Below, piece by piece: positions 35,021-48,191 of a stretch of 64,000 nucleotides of DNA (the stretch's first letter is position 1; each line of letters opens with the position of its first letter). The position numbers were made by a program, and so were the translations under genes. The notes under the pieces were generated by a model, which made no database searches, was not told where the DNA came from, and was given only the letters and a program-made list of their open reading frames with translations. Origin of the DNA: Diplosphaera chodatii (lineage: Eukaryota > Chlorophyta > Trebouxiophyceae > Prasiolales > Stichococcaceae); contig JAALGY010000004.1 in NCBI GenBank assembly GCA_032358165.1, positions 1 through 64,000 of the forward strand, in the 5' to 3' direction.

Positions 35021-37830
35021 CTGTGGGGGCACAAACCAGAAGCATACGTGCGACACACTGGGTTGCTTCTGGCCTCTTAGCAATTTGCGTCTTGATCAAC
35101 ACCCCTGAGCACCTGGGCGTGACGGCACACTGGGGTATGGGCATGCTGGCCAGCAGCGCTGCTTCCTGGTGCATGTGCATTCGAACCAGCACTGTTATTC
35201 TACCACCTGGACAGCATTGCCCATTCCTCTATTGACACCCACATAGACTGGGTGTCTGCCATCCGTCATCACTGTAGCCATCGTGTAACAGCAATAGCCA
35301 TACCCTGAGCCACAGTCTGTCAGAATGCTTCAGTCAATCCGTTTAGTACATGTATGACATGCCACTGGAAGACGATCTGAGAGGTGTTGCAGGACAAGAG
35401 TAGCCACCTCACCTGTGTAGACAGCCAAAGAACTGTGCAGGATATTGCAATGGCATTGATAGCGGTTGCCAAGTGGGTTTCTGTGACTTCATCAACACGC
35501 TCCACTCAAGTTTGCTCCCAAATGTACACCTGTCACACAGCTTGTCTATTCCTGCACGCTATGTATTCAAAGCTAGCATGCAACATGAACACAATACCCC
35601 GCTTCGCTGAAGAGCCTGCCATACCAGAAGGGTCACGAAGACATCTGAGGCAAGCACTCTGCATAAGCGCCTGGGTCTGCAGCCGGGGTGCGGATGTGGG
35701 GTGTAATCAATTTGCCGCCTGCATCCAGGTATTGACGCAGCTGCCCAGTAATGCACAACCCACAGGTGAGTGCGGAGCGCTCTGCTACTATGTAACACAG
35801 CTCCAGCAAAATGCAGAATTTTTTCAACGCAGTTAGATGTGTGAGGCTTTGCCAGCGCCCGTAGAAGCCGCCAGTTTTGACGGTCCAATTGATTTCCGCT
35901 TTGTCATCACAAGGGTTCCCAAACAGCAGCTGCTTAAGACGGCTTTTTCCACAGCTCGTGAACTTCCGCAGTCATGCACATGCTCCAGCAGTCCACCAGT
36001 GTCAAAATACATAAGTACTTGATGTCACTGCGGCAGCAACATACCGGTCGACATTAGCAAGGCAACCAGGAAAGTAATTGCTGACGGTATCTACACATAT
36101 GTTGAGTCTGCTTGGTAGTTGATGCACATCCTGAGCACAGCTTGTGCCGACAGCACATGTTCTGCCAACATAACTCAGCAGCGGTGCTGTGTTTTGGAAA
36201 CCTGACGCCGTGCAACATTTGCAGCTGGCCTGGACGGGTCTGCACCTTCTCCAATATACGTCCAGCAAAAAGTAAGGACAGCCTGCATTGCATCCTTCAT
36301 TGGAACAGGCAACGCTACTGCGGCACTGGAATGCGTCGCGCGGATGATGAATGCACCCTTGTCTGTTTTTCCCGCACAATGCATGCTGCTATCGTAGCCA
36401 GTTTGGTAGCTATCCTGCAGACACGAATTTTGGAGGTGTGATGACATGTCGCACTTGCAGAAAGGTGCGACGAGCGCCTTCCAGTGCTGGGCGCTACGAC
36501 ATGGCGTTGTGAGCCTGGCTGGCAGTAGATGCAAGGTGCAACGCAACTCCAACAGGTAAACGTGGAGATGAACCATCTATAGCACGTGTTTTGCACGTAA
36601 GGTGGTCCAAGGGCAGGCTAGAATGCACAGCAGCTGCAGCCATCGCTAGCCTTATCACAATGCTGGTTGGCCTAGTCAACTTGGCACGCAGACTTGGGAG
36701 ACCGGCTGGCAGCTTGTCCGTGGTCACATTGGTCTATTTGGCACCCTGTGTAACCAAGATCTGACCAGTCCGACCATTGTGACCACTGAGAAAGCCGGCC
36801 TGATGATTAATGATTACCCTTACTCACGCTTAAGGCCTTCACCGCCTGAAAAGCAGGCGTTCCACACAGAACTCAAGCCATCCGCTGGTTACCAGGGTCT
36901 CATCGAGTCACGTGGAGGTGCGCCGACATCTTCGAACATTCGTTCCTCCTCGAGTGTCGCGGTACGTTGCGTTCTTGAACCAACACGGTCAATTCTGGCC
37001 ATCACAGTCCCGTGCTCACCAAGTGCGGGCCACTTGTAGCGTCAGTTGCATCGTGCAGAGGTTGTAGTGCCCCATTGTGTTTCCAACCCGAAGGGCACCA
37101 GCGCGCTGCCGGCAGCTCCTGTCCAGGCCCTCTGATTGACCGTGTGTGAAGGTCTGTACCAAGGCTGCCAAGCTCAGCGTGCATGTCGCTGGGGTGTCGT
37201 GTGTGTGGCTCTGCTCTGCAGTAGCGACCTTACACCATTTGAGGAGGACCCAGTTGCCGTCCAGCCCCGTGACCGTGTCGCTGCAAAACCACGTCCCTTT
37301 TGGTGACACGCCAGCAGCATGATGCATGCGTGCCTGTGCTGTATGATGAAGTGCACCAAAGACCGGATGGCAACTCAAGGCAGTGTCCGCGGCTGCGTGT
37401 CGGCCTGAGCCACAGCTGACATGGCTTGAATCCATGACGCCTGGTGCCGCAGCACATTAGCTAGATCACGCAAGGGACAGCGCTTCAGAGAGGCTCTGAG
37501 TGCAGGCGTGTCACATCATGCGCCTTCAGCCTCTACTGTGCACTGAGTCGCATCCGCCCCGGTATCGTCAAGTGGGGCTTGCCTTTGGCTGCGGTCCATT
37601 GGGTGACAGTGTGCGTGCTTGCACCTGCTACATACCTTGCCCCCTACAAAGTATTTTGCTCGGTGTTAAGATGCATACGTTCGGCTTTAATGGGTGTTTT
37701 GGTCAGCAGCGGCGTGTCTGGCAACCTCTCAGTTGCGCTGCCAGTTCTAAAATGTTGTCGTGTGCACGCTTCAACCAAAGCTGTGTTGTAGGCTGTTTTG
37801 TGGCAGGTCTATTCGGTTATCTCTGTTTGC
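35021..37830. other. Long stretch without a recognised gene
   Basis: The N-terminal half of the helicase (β-barrel, Walker A and Walker B) would be expected on the minus strand here. I found no GxxGTGKT-type segment or DExx box. Near 35180 a minus-strand VRMHMHQEA resembles the QYRMH helicase motif. Other open minus-strand pieces (for example 35640–35830 and 36050–36300) have no recognisable family. It is probably non-coding or decayed sequence. Confidence 0.35.
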
Positions 37831-38289
37831 AGGCATCATGTCGCAAAGCCGCAACCGCGAGCGTTGCGGCTTTGCGGTGCGGGTGAAGAATGTAAACACC
37901 CCAATATATCGGGTCGCACATGGGTACCCAGACTGGTACTTGAAGGGAAAGGCGTGCAACGCACAAATACTGAGTGCAACGCACGTTGCTGCGACGCAGA
38001 GTGCCTGGCCAGGCATGTGAAGCGCGTTGTCCATGTCCCAGTGCGCGGTCTTCCTCTTCCGCACCCTATCAACCGCTTCCCATAGCTTATACTTGCTTGT
38101 GACTTCGGTGAATGGCATGCTGTGGTCAGCTGAGTATCGTACTGTGGACATGTAGTCTGAAGGTACTGAGATGATTTAGTGCATGCACTGCAGAGCACCT
38201 ACCTGCATCAGTTCGATGCTCCAAAGGGGTATGAGTTTCGCCCACCGGCAAGCACTCCGTCACAGAAACAGGTCTGGTCTCAGTGTGAT

Positions 38290-41200
38290 GCATTCAACGA
38301 TGGCAGCGTCTGCTGCGCTGACACGGGCGTCACCACCGTCCGGATCTTCACCGTCAACACCCTTGCCGCCTACGCCAAGCAGGAGCTGCACGACATCTGC
38401 AGTGCAGCAGGTGGGCTGTACTGATGCACGTCACACGCATCTGCTCTGCCCTGCAAGCGACATGTCAGCAGTCTAATGCAGACGAGATGGCAAGCAGGGG
38501 TCATGTCCCAGCAGTTGAAGAGTCTGCAGAACCATGGCACCGCTGCTGCAGCCGTCTTGCTGCATCCTGGGCATGTCATCGAAAGTGCTGTGCCCAGGCA
38601 GGTGTCACTCACGTGGCGCCAAGTGATCGATTGCCGGCCGTATACTGCTATGCAGGGGCTGCGCGCAACCTCGACCTCGGCCTAGCAGCATTCAATTTGA
38701 CGGCAAATGGCCCCTCTTCACGGTCCGCATCAGCACTGTCGGCAGCCGTTGCCGAGGTGCGTGCTCATGCCTGCGTACCTTCTTACCATGACCACCCAGG
38801 AGCAGGGCACACGGGTGTTGCAGAGCACGTTTGCGCGTGGCTGTTGATAGCAGAACCCTCAGTCGCTGCCACATTCTGTTTTGGGTTCGTTGCAAGGGCT
38901 ACTGGTGCTGACGCATGTTTTGAAATGTGTACACAGGCTGCATATACCTGCCTCAAGTGCACCACCAACAAAGCGTGGACTGGCAGGTAAATTGGCCTTA
39001 CGACTCCTTGCATATGAATGGATGCGTCATGATTCGTCCATGGCAATGTTGTTGTGAGCCACAACAAGGTTGAGTCGTTTGCTAGACCTACATGCTTGAG
39101 CAAACGCCTGGCCAGCGGCTCAGCAGAATATGTGTACAACAAATCATCACTTGGAGACCTGCGGTGTTGTGTTGAATGCAGTGAGATGTTCATACAGAAC
39201 GCTCCATACCTGAACCTGGCCCCCGGGCTGGCGGGGTTGGAGGGTGAGGCAGACCCCACGAACGGGTATCCACTGCTGTGCGCAGAGTGCAATGTGCCAG
39301 GTGCGGTCACCACGTATGCCGTGCCTTGATGTGACCTGCTGTCCCGCCACCAGCTGCCTTGGTGGGGAACATCGCACAGTGTGCTTGCCAGTGGTGGCAT
39401 GAACCCCTGAAGCTGTCTAGCCGCACCCTTGCATGCTGTCATGTCTCATGGCGTCAGTGAGGGGTTGGGTGCCCAAATTTCCTGCGGGTACTGACGCCCT
39501 ACATGCATAACTTTAGCTGACTGACACTGGCAAGTGCTTCGTCCTTCGCAGGCTGCTTTTCGTGCTACGTCGAGACGGGCGCCTGCGCCCGCTGCCTGCC
39601 GGGCTTCACGCTCAACGCCACATCGAACATATGCAACGGTGAGGATGATGGCGCGCAGTTGTCACAAGCACTGCTGTGCTGCTGTGGGTCACGAGCCGCC
39701 TGCTGCTGAGGACAGCGCGACGCATGTGCTTTGCGACAACTGCGCATGAGGCAATGTGTTATGCACCCTAGCATATGATGCACGGCTGCACGCATTTATG
39801 AACATACCGGACTACTGCTAGCACCTAACGTGCGGTTGCTGTCATTGCCCCCAGCGCCACCGCCACCGCCCTCGCCACCAGCAGTCTGCAGCATTGCCAA
39901 CACCACAAACAGTGCGTACCCCTCAGCTGCAGCATGTTTACAGCATGTTGCCCCAGCGTTGTTGTGTACAAGGTGTCATCGGAGCATCGCGTCTGCAGCT
40001 TGGAATGCGTGCACATCCTCCTGAGAAGCGTCACGCATGACACGCAGCTGCTGGGGATCACCCAACACATGCTCGCACATGCTTTCGCTGGTTGCTCAGC
40101 AATGTTCTCGGATCTGAGTTAAACCAAGCAATACCAGACTGACACGTGGTCTGAGCACGCAGCGTGCCCTGCCTTCAGCGATGGCAGCGCCTGCTGCGCT
40201 GACACGGGCCTCACCAGCGTCCGGATCCTCACCGTGAACACCCTTGCCGCCTACACCGAGCTGGCGCTGTATGATGCCTGCAGTGCAGCAGGTGGGTGGG
40301 CACTCATACAGCCCTGCCCTGCATGTCAGTGTCAGCAGCTATGCTGGTTGGCAGGGGTGGGGCATGTCCTGTTGAGCGGGCGCGCAAAGACCAGGGCACC
40401 GCCGCTGCAGCTGCTGTGAATGTCATCGAAAGCGCTGTGCCCAGGGCGGTGTTCCTCATGTGCGCCAAGTGATTTTCGGATATGTACTGCTATGTAGGGG
40501 ATGCTCGCAACCTCGACCTCGGCCTTGCGGCATTCAATCTGACGGCAAATGGACCCTCTTCTCGGTCCGCATCCGCTTTGTCGGCAGCCGTTGCCGAGGT
40601 GCGCGATCATGCTTGCTAACCTCTCACCATGCCGGTTCAGGAGCAGGGCGCAATGGAGCTTCAGACCACTGCCTGCACATGGCTGGTGGTCGTAGATCCC
40701 TCACGTTTATGTCACATCCTGTTCTGGCGTGTTGCGAGAGCTGCTGGTGCTGACGCACATTTGATCTGTGTACACAGGCCGCATATACCTGCCTCAAGTG
40801 CACAAGCAACAAAGCGTGGACCGGCAGGTAGGTCAACCTTGCTTACGGCTTCTTGCACATGAATGGATGCGTCATGAGTCGTCCATGTTTATGTTGCTGT
40901 GAGCCACAACAAGGTGGAGTCGTTTGCTAGACCTACATGCTTGAGCAGTCGCCTGGCCAGAGGCTCTTCAGCAGCATATTTGTACAACAACCACCACCTT
41001 GGTGACCCAGGGTGTTGTGTCAAATGCAGTGCGCGCTTCATACAGAACGCCCCATCCCTGAACGCTCCATACCTGAACCTGGCCCCCGGGCTGGCAGGGT
41101 TGGAGGGTAAGGCAGACTCCACGAACGGGTATCCACTGCTGTGCGCAGAGTGCAGCGTGCCAGGTGCGGTCACCATGCCGTGCCTTGCTGTGACCTGCTG

Positions 41201-41505
41201 TGCAGCCGCCAGTCGCCCTGTCGGGGAGCATTACGCAGTGTGCTTGCCAGCGGTGGCATGAACCGCTAAAGCTGTGCGGCCACACCCTTGCATGCTCTTG
41301 TGTCTCATGGCGCCAGTGAGGAACATGTGCTCGACACCTTCTCCTGGTATCAACAGCGCACCAGACAAACCATCAACTAGTCGACTGATACCGGCAACTG
41401 CATCGGCCCCTGCAGCCTGCCTTTCGTGCTACGCCGAGACGGGCGCCTGCGCCCGCTGCCTGCCGCCCCTCACCCTGAACAGCGGGGCGAACACATGCGA
41501 CGGTG
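38290..41505 (+). CDS. Cysteine-rich modular protein with two tandem module sets
   Basis: Two successive sets of five exons encode the same series of modules. Set 1: CCADTGVTTVRIFTVNTLAA (to about 38411), ARNLDLGLAAFNLTANGPSS (about 38655–38757), AYTCLKCTTNKAWTG (about 38938–38987), APYLNLAPGLAGLEGEADP with LLCAEC (ending about 39299), and CYVETGACARCLPGFTLNAT (about 39551–39641). Set 2 repeats them about 1.87 kb further on, near 40172–40291, 40497–40598, 40780–40827, 41060–41162 and 41412–41502, with a few substitutions. Paired cysteines in short CxxC and CxxxxGxCxxC contexts suggest a secreted or cell-surface protein like the large Cys-rich proteins of volvocine and other green algae. Neither start nor stop is identified. 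A reading frame continues from the last exon to a stop near 41837. Function is unknown. Confidence 0.6.
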
Positions 41506-42654
41506 AGGATGATGTGACCCCTGCCACACGCATTGCTGCGCTTTGCCGCCAGCTGCCTATCGTGCCGTGCCGAGCATACGCATTCGGTAGTGAGTTCCAC
41601 AGTGCAGTGGCCAGCGTGCACCTCATCAGCAAGTACTACGACCATGTGCGCATGTCGGATGGCTGTACTACCTACCCTCCTGACGCCCTGTACTTGCTCA
41701 CGAAACAGGGCCGTGAGCGCGTGCACCAATCAGGTTTTGTTCCGTGCGTCGACTTACATATGGCCTGGGGCTTGAACTGTGAGATGGGTATTTGGGAATG
41801 GGACCGGTATCTTCAGCTGCTTGTTGGGATCAAGTGAGCAGACTACTGGGAGGTAGCGCGATATGACATGGTGCCAAGCACACGCACCATTGAACGAGGG
41901 TCGGAGGCAACAAGCTGGTTGCACGTAGATCATGTATGGCAGTGCTCTGAGATGTGCGGGTTTAGCACATCCTATGACGAGCAGATGAGAATGATCGGCC
42001 TTGCCTTTGTTCGTTGGCACCCTCGACTTTGAATCAGGCTTGTGTCTGTTCATCGGTTTGCAGCTTGCATTGTTTGGTCATGGCTGGTATGTAGCTAGAT
42101 ACTGCAGTATTGTGACTCCGTAGCACAGTCATTCTCTGCACAGAGGCACATGCCTGTACGGACAGCCCCACGAGTCAAACTACCATCACATTACCACCGC
42201 ACACCCGCCATGAGCGGCTCTTCATCAGACCGGATGGCTGCGGTTGTGGTTACAGGAGGCTTCCCAATGTGACAGCCTGCCAGGGCCTGCTGCCCATACA
42301 CAACGCTGGACGTCTGGCCTTTAAGCTGCTCCTGAGACTGTCACTAGAACAGTATTGAACGAAACATGGCTGCAAAAGGACGAAATGCCAAATCAGCAAC
42401 ACATACACTGGCCGCATGTCTTGTTTCAGTCCGTAGCTGCCTAGGCTACATACATGTCAAAGACAACTCCTTTGCTGCCATGTGTCGTTGACCACATGGC
42501 GACTGCGGAAGGTCACAGTGTTACAATGACAGCGTGTGCGCTACATTCTATACAAAGTATACAGAGTCTGTGACGGTCACTACATTCTCCGCCAGCTGCA
42601 TGTCTATGTGAATATGTGGTGTGCGGTTTCATCTGCAGCCAGCGCCGCGCCCCC
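41506..42654. other. Stretch without a recognised gene
   Basis: It begins with a possible read-through of the cysteine-rich frame to 41837. Beyond that I see only short frames on both strands and no motif. It separates the plus-strand cysteine-rich gene from a minus-strand gene, so it is a convergent intergenic region expected to contain two 3' ends. Confidence 0.35.
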
Positions 42655-43800
42655 TCACGCCAGGAACAGCCAGCACAGCAGCGTGGCGACCAGCAGCGTG
42701 GACAGCGTGGCAGCCGGCGTGAACCTGCTGCCGCGTGCAGCCTGCTGCGGGGCCGCCTCGTCAGCCGCCTCTGCAGCGCTCACCTGCACGGGATCGCAGG
42801 CCACGGTATGGCACGCCGGCTCGCACTTTTGTGCACATGCGACTGCAGGGCTGTGCACGAGGAGCTGCGTCTGGCCGCGGTACTGACAACAGTGCGGACC
42901 CGCGGCGCACACTCAGGTCTGCACACAGCAGCAGTGAGCGCCGTTCAGGGGCGCCGCTGCTGCCGCACAGCGTTGGCATCGGCACCTGCCAACTCTGAAG
43001 GACATGCGTGCGGATGGCATGTGAGGACGAGGCGCGACGTGCCCGGCAGCTGTCTCTGGTTGCCACATGAGCAGTGGCGGCAGCATCAGCCAGTGGTCTC
43101 AATGTTGTGAGCACCACTGCCAGCTCACCGGGGCCAGGGCACCCGGCGCCTGGTACAGCGCGACCCGGCCGCCGTCGCCGCCGCCCGCCTGCTGCAGCTG
43201 CTGCTGCAGGGCGGCCACCTGGCGCGACAGCGACGCGATGCGGCGGTCCCGCCGCCGCAGCGCCGCCCGCGCCGACGCCAGCTGCTCCCTGGCCACGGGA
43301 CCGCTTGGTATCGTCGCGCCGGTCACGTCGGTCTGCCCCGACGCCGCCCCCGCGGGAGCCGTCAGCTCGCTGGGGCTGCCCGGCGACTGCTCCGACCCTG
43401 GAGCCACCGTTGATAGCGCACAGTGATGCGCTGATTGACTTCATGCACATCCTACCTGGCGCATCGCATCTGGACATGCATTCTGCCGCTTACAGTGGGG
43501 CATGGCAGCAGATATGTCTGCACTTGTGATACTCGTCACAACGTCAGCATGATCGTGAACGTGCATGTCCTGAAGTCGGTTCCTTGCTGATCAACATGTG
43601 TGCTGAAACCCCAAGAGAGGGACATGTCCTGACTGTTGGCTGGAGGCTCACCTGACGACAAGAGGTCTTCCTCCTGCATGCTGTCCAGAGGCTGTGTGGA
43701 TGTTGCGGCCGGGCTGCTGGGTCGCACCATCGCTGCCCAGGCGCGCCTTGCTGAAGCCTTAATGAATGCCAGCAGTCCGGAATGTAAGATTAGCACCTCA
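42655..43800 (-). CDS. Coiled-coil protein with Cys-containing linker and C-terminal membrane tail
   Basis: The last exon, 42655–42882, follows a good acceptor at 42883. It encodes a Cys-bearing linker (AVACAQKCEPACHTVACDP), an Ala-rich spacer and a C-terminal hydrophobic helix, TLSTLLVATLLCWLFLA, immediately before the stop. This suits a tail-anchored or GPI-anchored protein. The exon at about 43135–43400 encodes an Ala/Arg/Gln-rich heptad-like segment (RRRDRRIASLSRQVAALQQQ), a likely coiled coil, ending at a GTGAGC donor. A further upstream exon near 43650–43790 contains RRAWAAMVRPSSPAATSTQP and PLDSMQEEDLLSSG. Exon joins between these pieces are inferred. I do not recognise the family; the start codon and the gene's 5' limit (possibly up to about 44100) are not determined. 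Confidence 0.45.
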
Positions 43801-44275
43801 CAGCGACGGCGTTACAAGGCAGACAGCGCTTGTGATGGAAGGTTGACCGATGCTCAATCCGTAAGTGCTGCGCTGTGGTGCAACTGCTGCTGGATCGACT
43901 GCACCTCCCATCTGAGCGAGCGGGTCTCGGCATGCTGAGAGTCCCCAGGAAGACCTCCCCCGCTGTTGACCCCAGATGCAGGTGCAGGCCTGACCAGCTG
44001 TCCTGCCATGCCTTAGATGAACAGAAGCCCTGCTTATAGTCCGTGCACTGATCACCATACTAGGATACGCTGAGTTGGAAGCGCTATCCTCTGCAGTGCA
44101 ACAATCTCCCAGACGCACGTTGTTCTATGAACAGTCTCCACTATTTCCACAGCAGCGCAGATGTCTGAGACAGAATGATGAGGTTCTGCCTCGAGTCAGC
44201 TTGCTGAACGTATGTCCCTTCCTGCTGCAAGTCCCAGCCTGCAGACTCAGATCGAAGTCTGCAGCTGCCGCCGCG

Positions 44276-47200
44276 TCACCTGGTCTTCTTCACCTCCCCT
44301 GCCCCGTCCCCCTCAGCATCCGCGCCGCCCCCCTGCCTGTCCGCGGCCGCCGACTCCGCCGCCGCGTCCGCCACGATGACGTCTGCGGCCGCCGGCTGGT
44401 ACGTCGCGGGCGACACGGCCCCGCTGTCGCCGCCGCCCGCCGCGCCCGACGGCAGGGCCGCCGCCGGCCGCGCGTACCGCCGCAGGTTGTCGGCAAACAC
44501 GCGCCGCCGCTTCTCGATGAGGTCCGGGTGCTTCGCGCCCAGGTTGTAGTACTGCAGCAGCAGGAAGCTGATGCTCAGTGCATACTGTGCAGGTTCTCAA
44601 CGTCACAATGCAAGTGCCGTCAGTGCAGCAGGCCGTGCTGGGATACCACAGCCTATGCCCACCTTCAGGTAACCGTCCCAGGGCGCGATCTTCAACTTGG
44701 CTTTTGCTGCAATCAGGGCCTGCAGCAGGATGGGGCAACCCTCAGGCACGTGGCTCTCCCTTGCAGCCGCATAGCCCATTGCGCCGGCAACGCCTCATGC
44801 TCGCTGGGGAGCTCGAGCAGATGCACGCTGCTGGGGTGTCATCCAATGCCCAAGGGGTTCGGGGAAAGTGCTGCACCTGGCAGCGCTCGGCAAACTGCTG
44901 CGCGGTCTCGCCCTCGCCGCGCGTCTGGGGCGGCAGGAAGTACACGTCGCACACCACCGCCCACGACGTCATCAGCTTCAGCTGCAGCACCAGCCGAGCA
45001 GCCTGCTCAACCCCCTCGACAACCTCACTGCAACACCGTGCTTGGGACACCACTAGGGCTGGACGCACTCCAGTGAGGTGGATCCTTGCTGAGTAGTGCG
45101 GAGCAGTGGGCAACTGGCATACAGAAAGGCAGCGTAGTGTCATCGTCAGCAGGTCGGGGCGCCCAGCAATGGGCAGCAGGCTGCCGGCACGACACACGAC
45201 AGCACTCATGCTTCGCCTCCCCAGCGCATCAGCCTGGTCGCACCAGGTGCGCGGTGAAGGACTGCTTCTTGGAGTTCCAGAAGGCGTCCACGAAGATCTT
45301 GTTGTAGCGGATGGCGATGGGGAACACCGCCGCGCCCAGGTCGAAGGCGCCCCGCTTGAACATCACGCAGAACTCGTTGTTCACGCATGTGCCCTGCATG
45401 GGCGGCGCATGCGAGCCATTGCAACTGCCTTCCGTGGGAACAGCCAGCCCTCAGGTGCTGCAGGGCCGCACCAGAGTTAGGTGACATGACACACTGCACT
45501 TGCGGTCAGCTGCCAGCGCGATGCGCCCTGCGCAGTTGCACCGTGCCTACACAGTCCACCCGCGTTCGGCGCTACCTCTGGGAAAATGAGCAGTGGGGTG
45601 GAGTTGGCGTCCGCGACGTGCTTCCGCATGCGCTCAGCCACCAGCTGCCGGTCCCGCACCTGTTCCCAAAACCAAGCAGCCTCTTTGTGGAGGCCCGGCC
45701 AATGGAAGGCAGCACAGCAGCACTGCGCCTTTGACCCGCGAAGTGGCACAGCTCAATGAGGCACCTGCTCACCTCATTGCGATTGAACCACAGGCAGCCC
45801 AGGCAGCCAAGCACCGCCGTCTGCACAAAGCCAACCTGCAGCACAGCACAGCGACTGCACATTCTGCCAGCGCCCTGGGACCGTGCAGGCTGCAAGCACC
45901 CTGCCCCCAGCAGGAAACATCCACACGTTTGCAGCTGTCGCTGTAAGATTCATCCGACATGCCTACCCAGCCGGGGTGGAGCTGCATGATGACAGCAAAG
46001 GGCGAGTAGGCTGTGAGGATGATGTAGTCGATCATGGAGGTGTGGTTGCACACCCACACCGCATTCTCGCGAGCCGCCGGCCGCGGCCCATGGTACCTAC
46101 GTCGGGCGATGACAGGGTTTTAATTGCTGCACTGTTGTCGGCGCCCAGGAACATGGTTGTGCCGCATCATACACTGCTGTAAGATGGAGTGTCGTCAGGC
46201 GACCGGCAGCTGCCACGCGCGCCTACTCCTGGCAATGACGGTGCGTTCACTGGTGTCAGCACCTGATGACGCCGGTCCACGAGGCTACGAAGATCCAGCA
46301 CTGCCACTGCACCAGCGCCCGCTCGATGTTGGACCGCCGCAGCCCCGGCTGCCATACCAAAGCCGCGGTGTCAAAAGTCTACATCCAGGCTCAACGCTGC
46401 TACCATTGCTGCAGGCCTTGCTGTGCATGGCGTGCATGCATCACACTTCTCTGAGGAAGAAGGGCCGCCAGGACCCACCTTGAGCACGGCTCGGGTGCCA
46501 AAGAATGCGATGAAGAAAAGCAGGAAGCCGAGCAGCAGCATGACCAGCCTGGACAAGCAGAGTAATCAGCGTCTGCACCTACTCAGAGGTTGCTCTGGTC
46601 AGCAGGGTGGTGAGATCCCGGTGTACGCTAGACACACTCAAAAACAGCACACTGCAGCAGCTGCCGGGGTGCTCTTGCCAAAGAGCGCCAAGCCAGGGGT
46701 TCACAACAACATGCAGATCACAGTACCTCAGGGGGAACAGGAGGCCGTAGCGAATAAGGCAGCCGAGGCACCAGGTGGGGAACAGGTATACGTTCCAGTT
46801 CCAGGGGTCGGGGCCGGCGCCCTGGAAGCAGCGCAGGAAGGAGTCGTCCACCACCGCCGCGGCCGCATCCGTCACGATCGGGCTGATGTTCAGCAGGTCC
46901 TGCCTGCGCAGGCGACAGCGGAGCACCAGCTCGGCATCCGACGCACGGGCCGCGTGCTGCGCCAACAGTGGCGCTCTTCCAGCGTGCAAGCTGCTGCGCA
47001 AGCTGTCACAATCACACTGCGAGCAGGTGAGCACGCCCGACTCACAGGAGGGAGCCGCCGGAGTGCGAGGAAATGCGCTCAGCCTCCTGCTCCGCCGCCA
47101 TGTCCTGTGTGCAGCACGTTCGCAGACCCGTTGCTGGCAGTGACATCTTCGCTAACATGCTGTTCCGCGTCGCGGAGGCGAGTGCAGTCGACGCAGGGTG

Positions 47201-47622
47201 GGACCGGCGGGGCGCCCACCTCCAGCGTACGGTGCAGCCGCAGGCCATCGTCCTTGCGCTCCGAGAAGTCGTAGTCCCGCAGGTCGTTGCTGCTGAAGGT
47301 GCGGTTCTTGAGCCTGCGCGGCAGCTGAGCGATTACCCTGGCTGCCGGCAGATCCATCTCGCATGTTTGCGGTGCACGTGGGCAGCCAGCTGCTCATGAC
47401 CGCTGTTGGTGCGCCACTATGCAGCTCAACTGTATGCAAGCCGTGGCCATGCAACTGCATGATGCACGATACGCACAGCAGGACGCACCCCTGCACGCCG
47501 GTGGACGTCCGCCGCAGGGTGCGGGAGTCCTGGCCGCTCTTCTCGCCATTGACCCCGCCATTGGCACCGAATGATACGGCCTTGGGCGGCCCTTTCTGGT
47601 TGCTGTGAGGCTGACTACCCAT
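44276..47622 (-). CDS. GPAT9: Glycerol-3-phosphate acyltransferase 9-type (ER GPAT)
   Basis: Catalyses sn-1 acylation of glycerol 3-phosphate, the first step of ER glycerolipid and triacylglycerol synthesis. The start ATG is at 47620–47622. The main blocks, in order: RTFSSNDLRDYDFSERKDDG near 47300; DLLNISPIVTDAAAAVVDDS with CFQGAGPDPWNWNVYLFP near 46850; a hydrophobic membrane segment MLLLGFLLFFIAFFG near 46540; FVASWTGV and then VWVCNHTSMIDYIILTAYSP near 46050 (acyltransferase block I, H-x4-D); GCLGCLWFNRNEVS near 45800; PLLIFPE spliced to GTCVNNEFCVMFKRGAFDLG near 45380 (block III); PIAIRYNKIFVDAFWNSKKQ near 45300; SWAVVCDVYFLPPQTRGEGE near 44950; and a KIAPWDGYLK block near 44680. The last exon, ending at 44276, has an Ala/Gly-rich tail ending EVKKTR, longer than in land plants. 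All catalytic blocks are intact. Confidence 0.93.
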
Positions 47623-48191
47623 CTAAGGCGGCTGACGAGGCTAGGATGCCATCATCGAAACAGCGAGGGCGTTTGGTACTCAGATCGTCATCATGCAACC
47701 TTGAAAACGAGCTTCCTGACAAGCTCCACCAGCAGCCTGCTGCAAGCTCTCCGCTACACAGGATCTCAGCACCGCGGCTGCAGCGGTGTGACAGCGAGCG
47801 ACTTGTGCAAAAATGCACCCTTGCGATCCGAAACAGAATGCCTTGCAAAAGCCGAACTGTTGCCGAGCAGCGTCTCGAATCCCTCAGCTGCTGAAATAAA
47901 CAGCACAGCGCGCATGAGACAACCACGTTGCAAACTGCAACAGGAGGTGGACCTGCGATCAGCAAGAGATGCTTGCTCGTGATGTTTGGCAGCATTGGAA
48001 TCCCCAAGTGTGAACGCTGCTGTTGTCGTCCCCTCTGACTGCAGCCGTCCCCAGGCATTCCGTTCGCTTGCTGCTTTTGCAAGGAAGCGTGACAACGTCT
48101 GTAGCACGCGACGTGTAAGAGCAGCTCGCGACTACGGCGTGGTGATTGTATTCTGCAAGCAACTGCTGCCGTGGCCGCGGCCTGCACAGAC
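47623..48191. promoter_or_regulatory. Divergent region between GPAT9 and TIM13
   Basis: About 570 bp separates the GPAT9 start (minus) and the TIM13 start (plus), so this should hold both 5' UTRs and promoters. A minus-strand frame is open across nearly all of it (47615–48193) but has no recognisable domain, is Cys/Arg-rich, and looks incidental. No core promoter element was identified with confidence. Confidence 0.4.
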
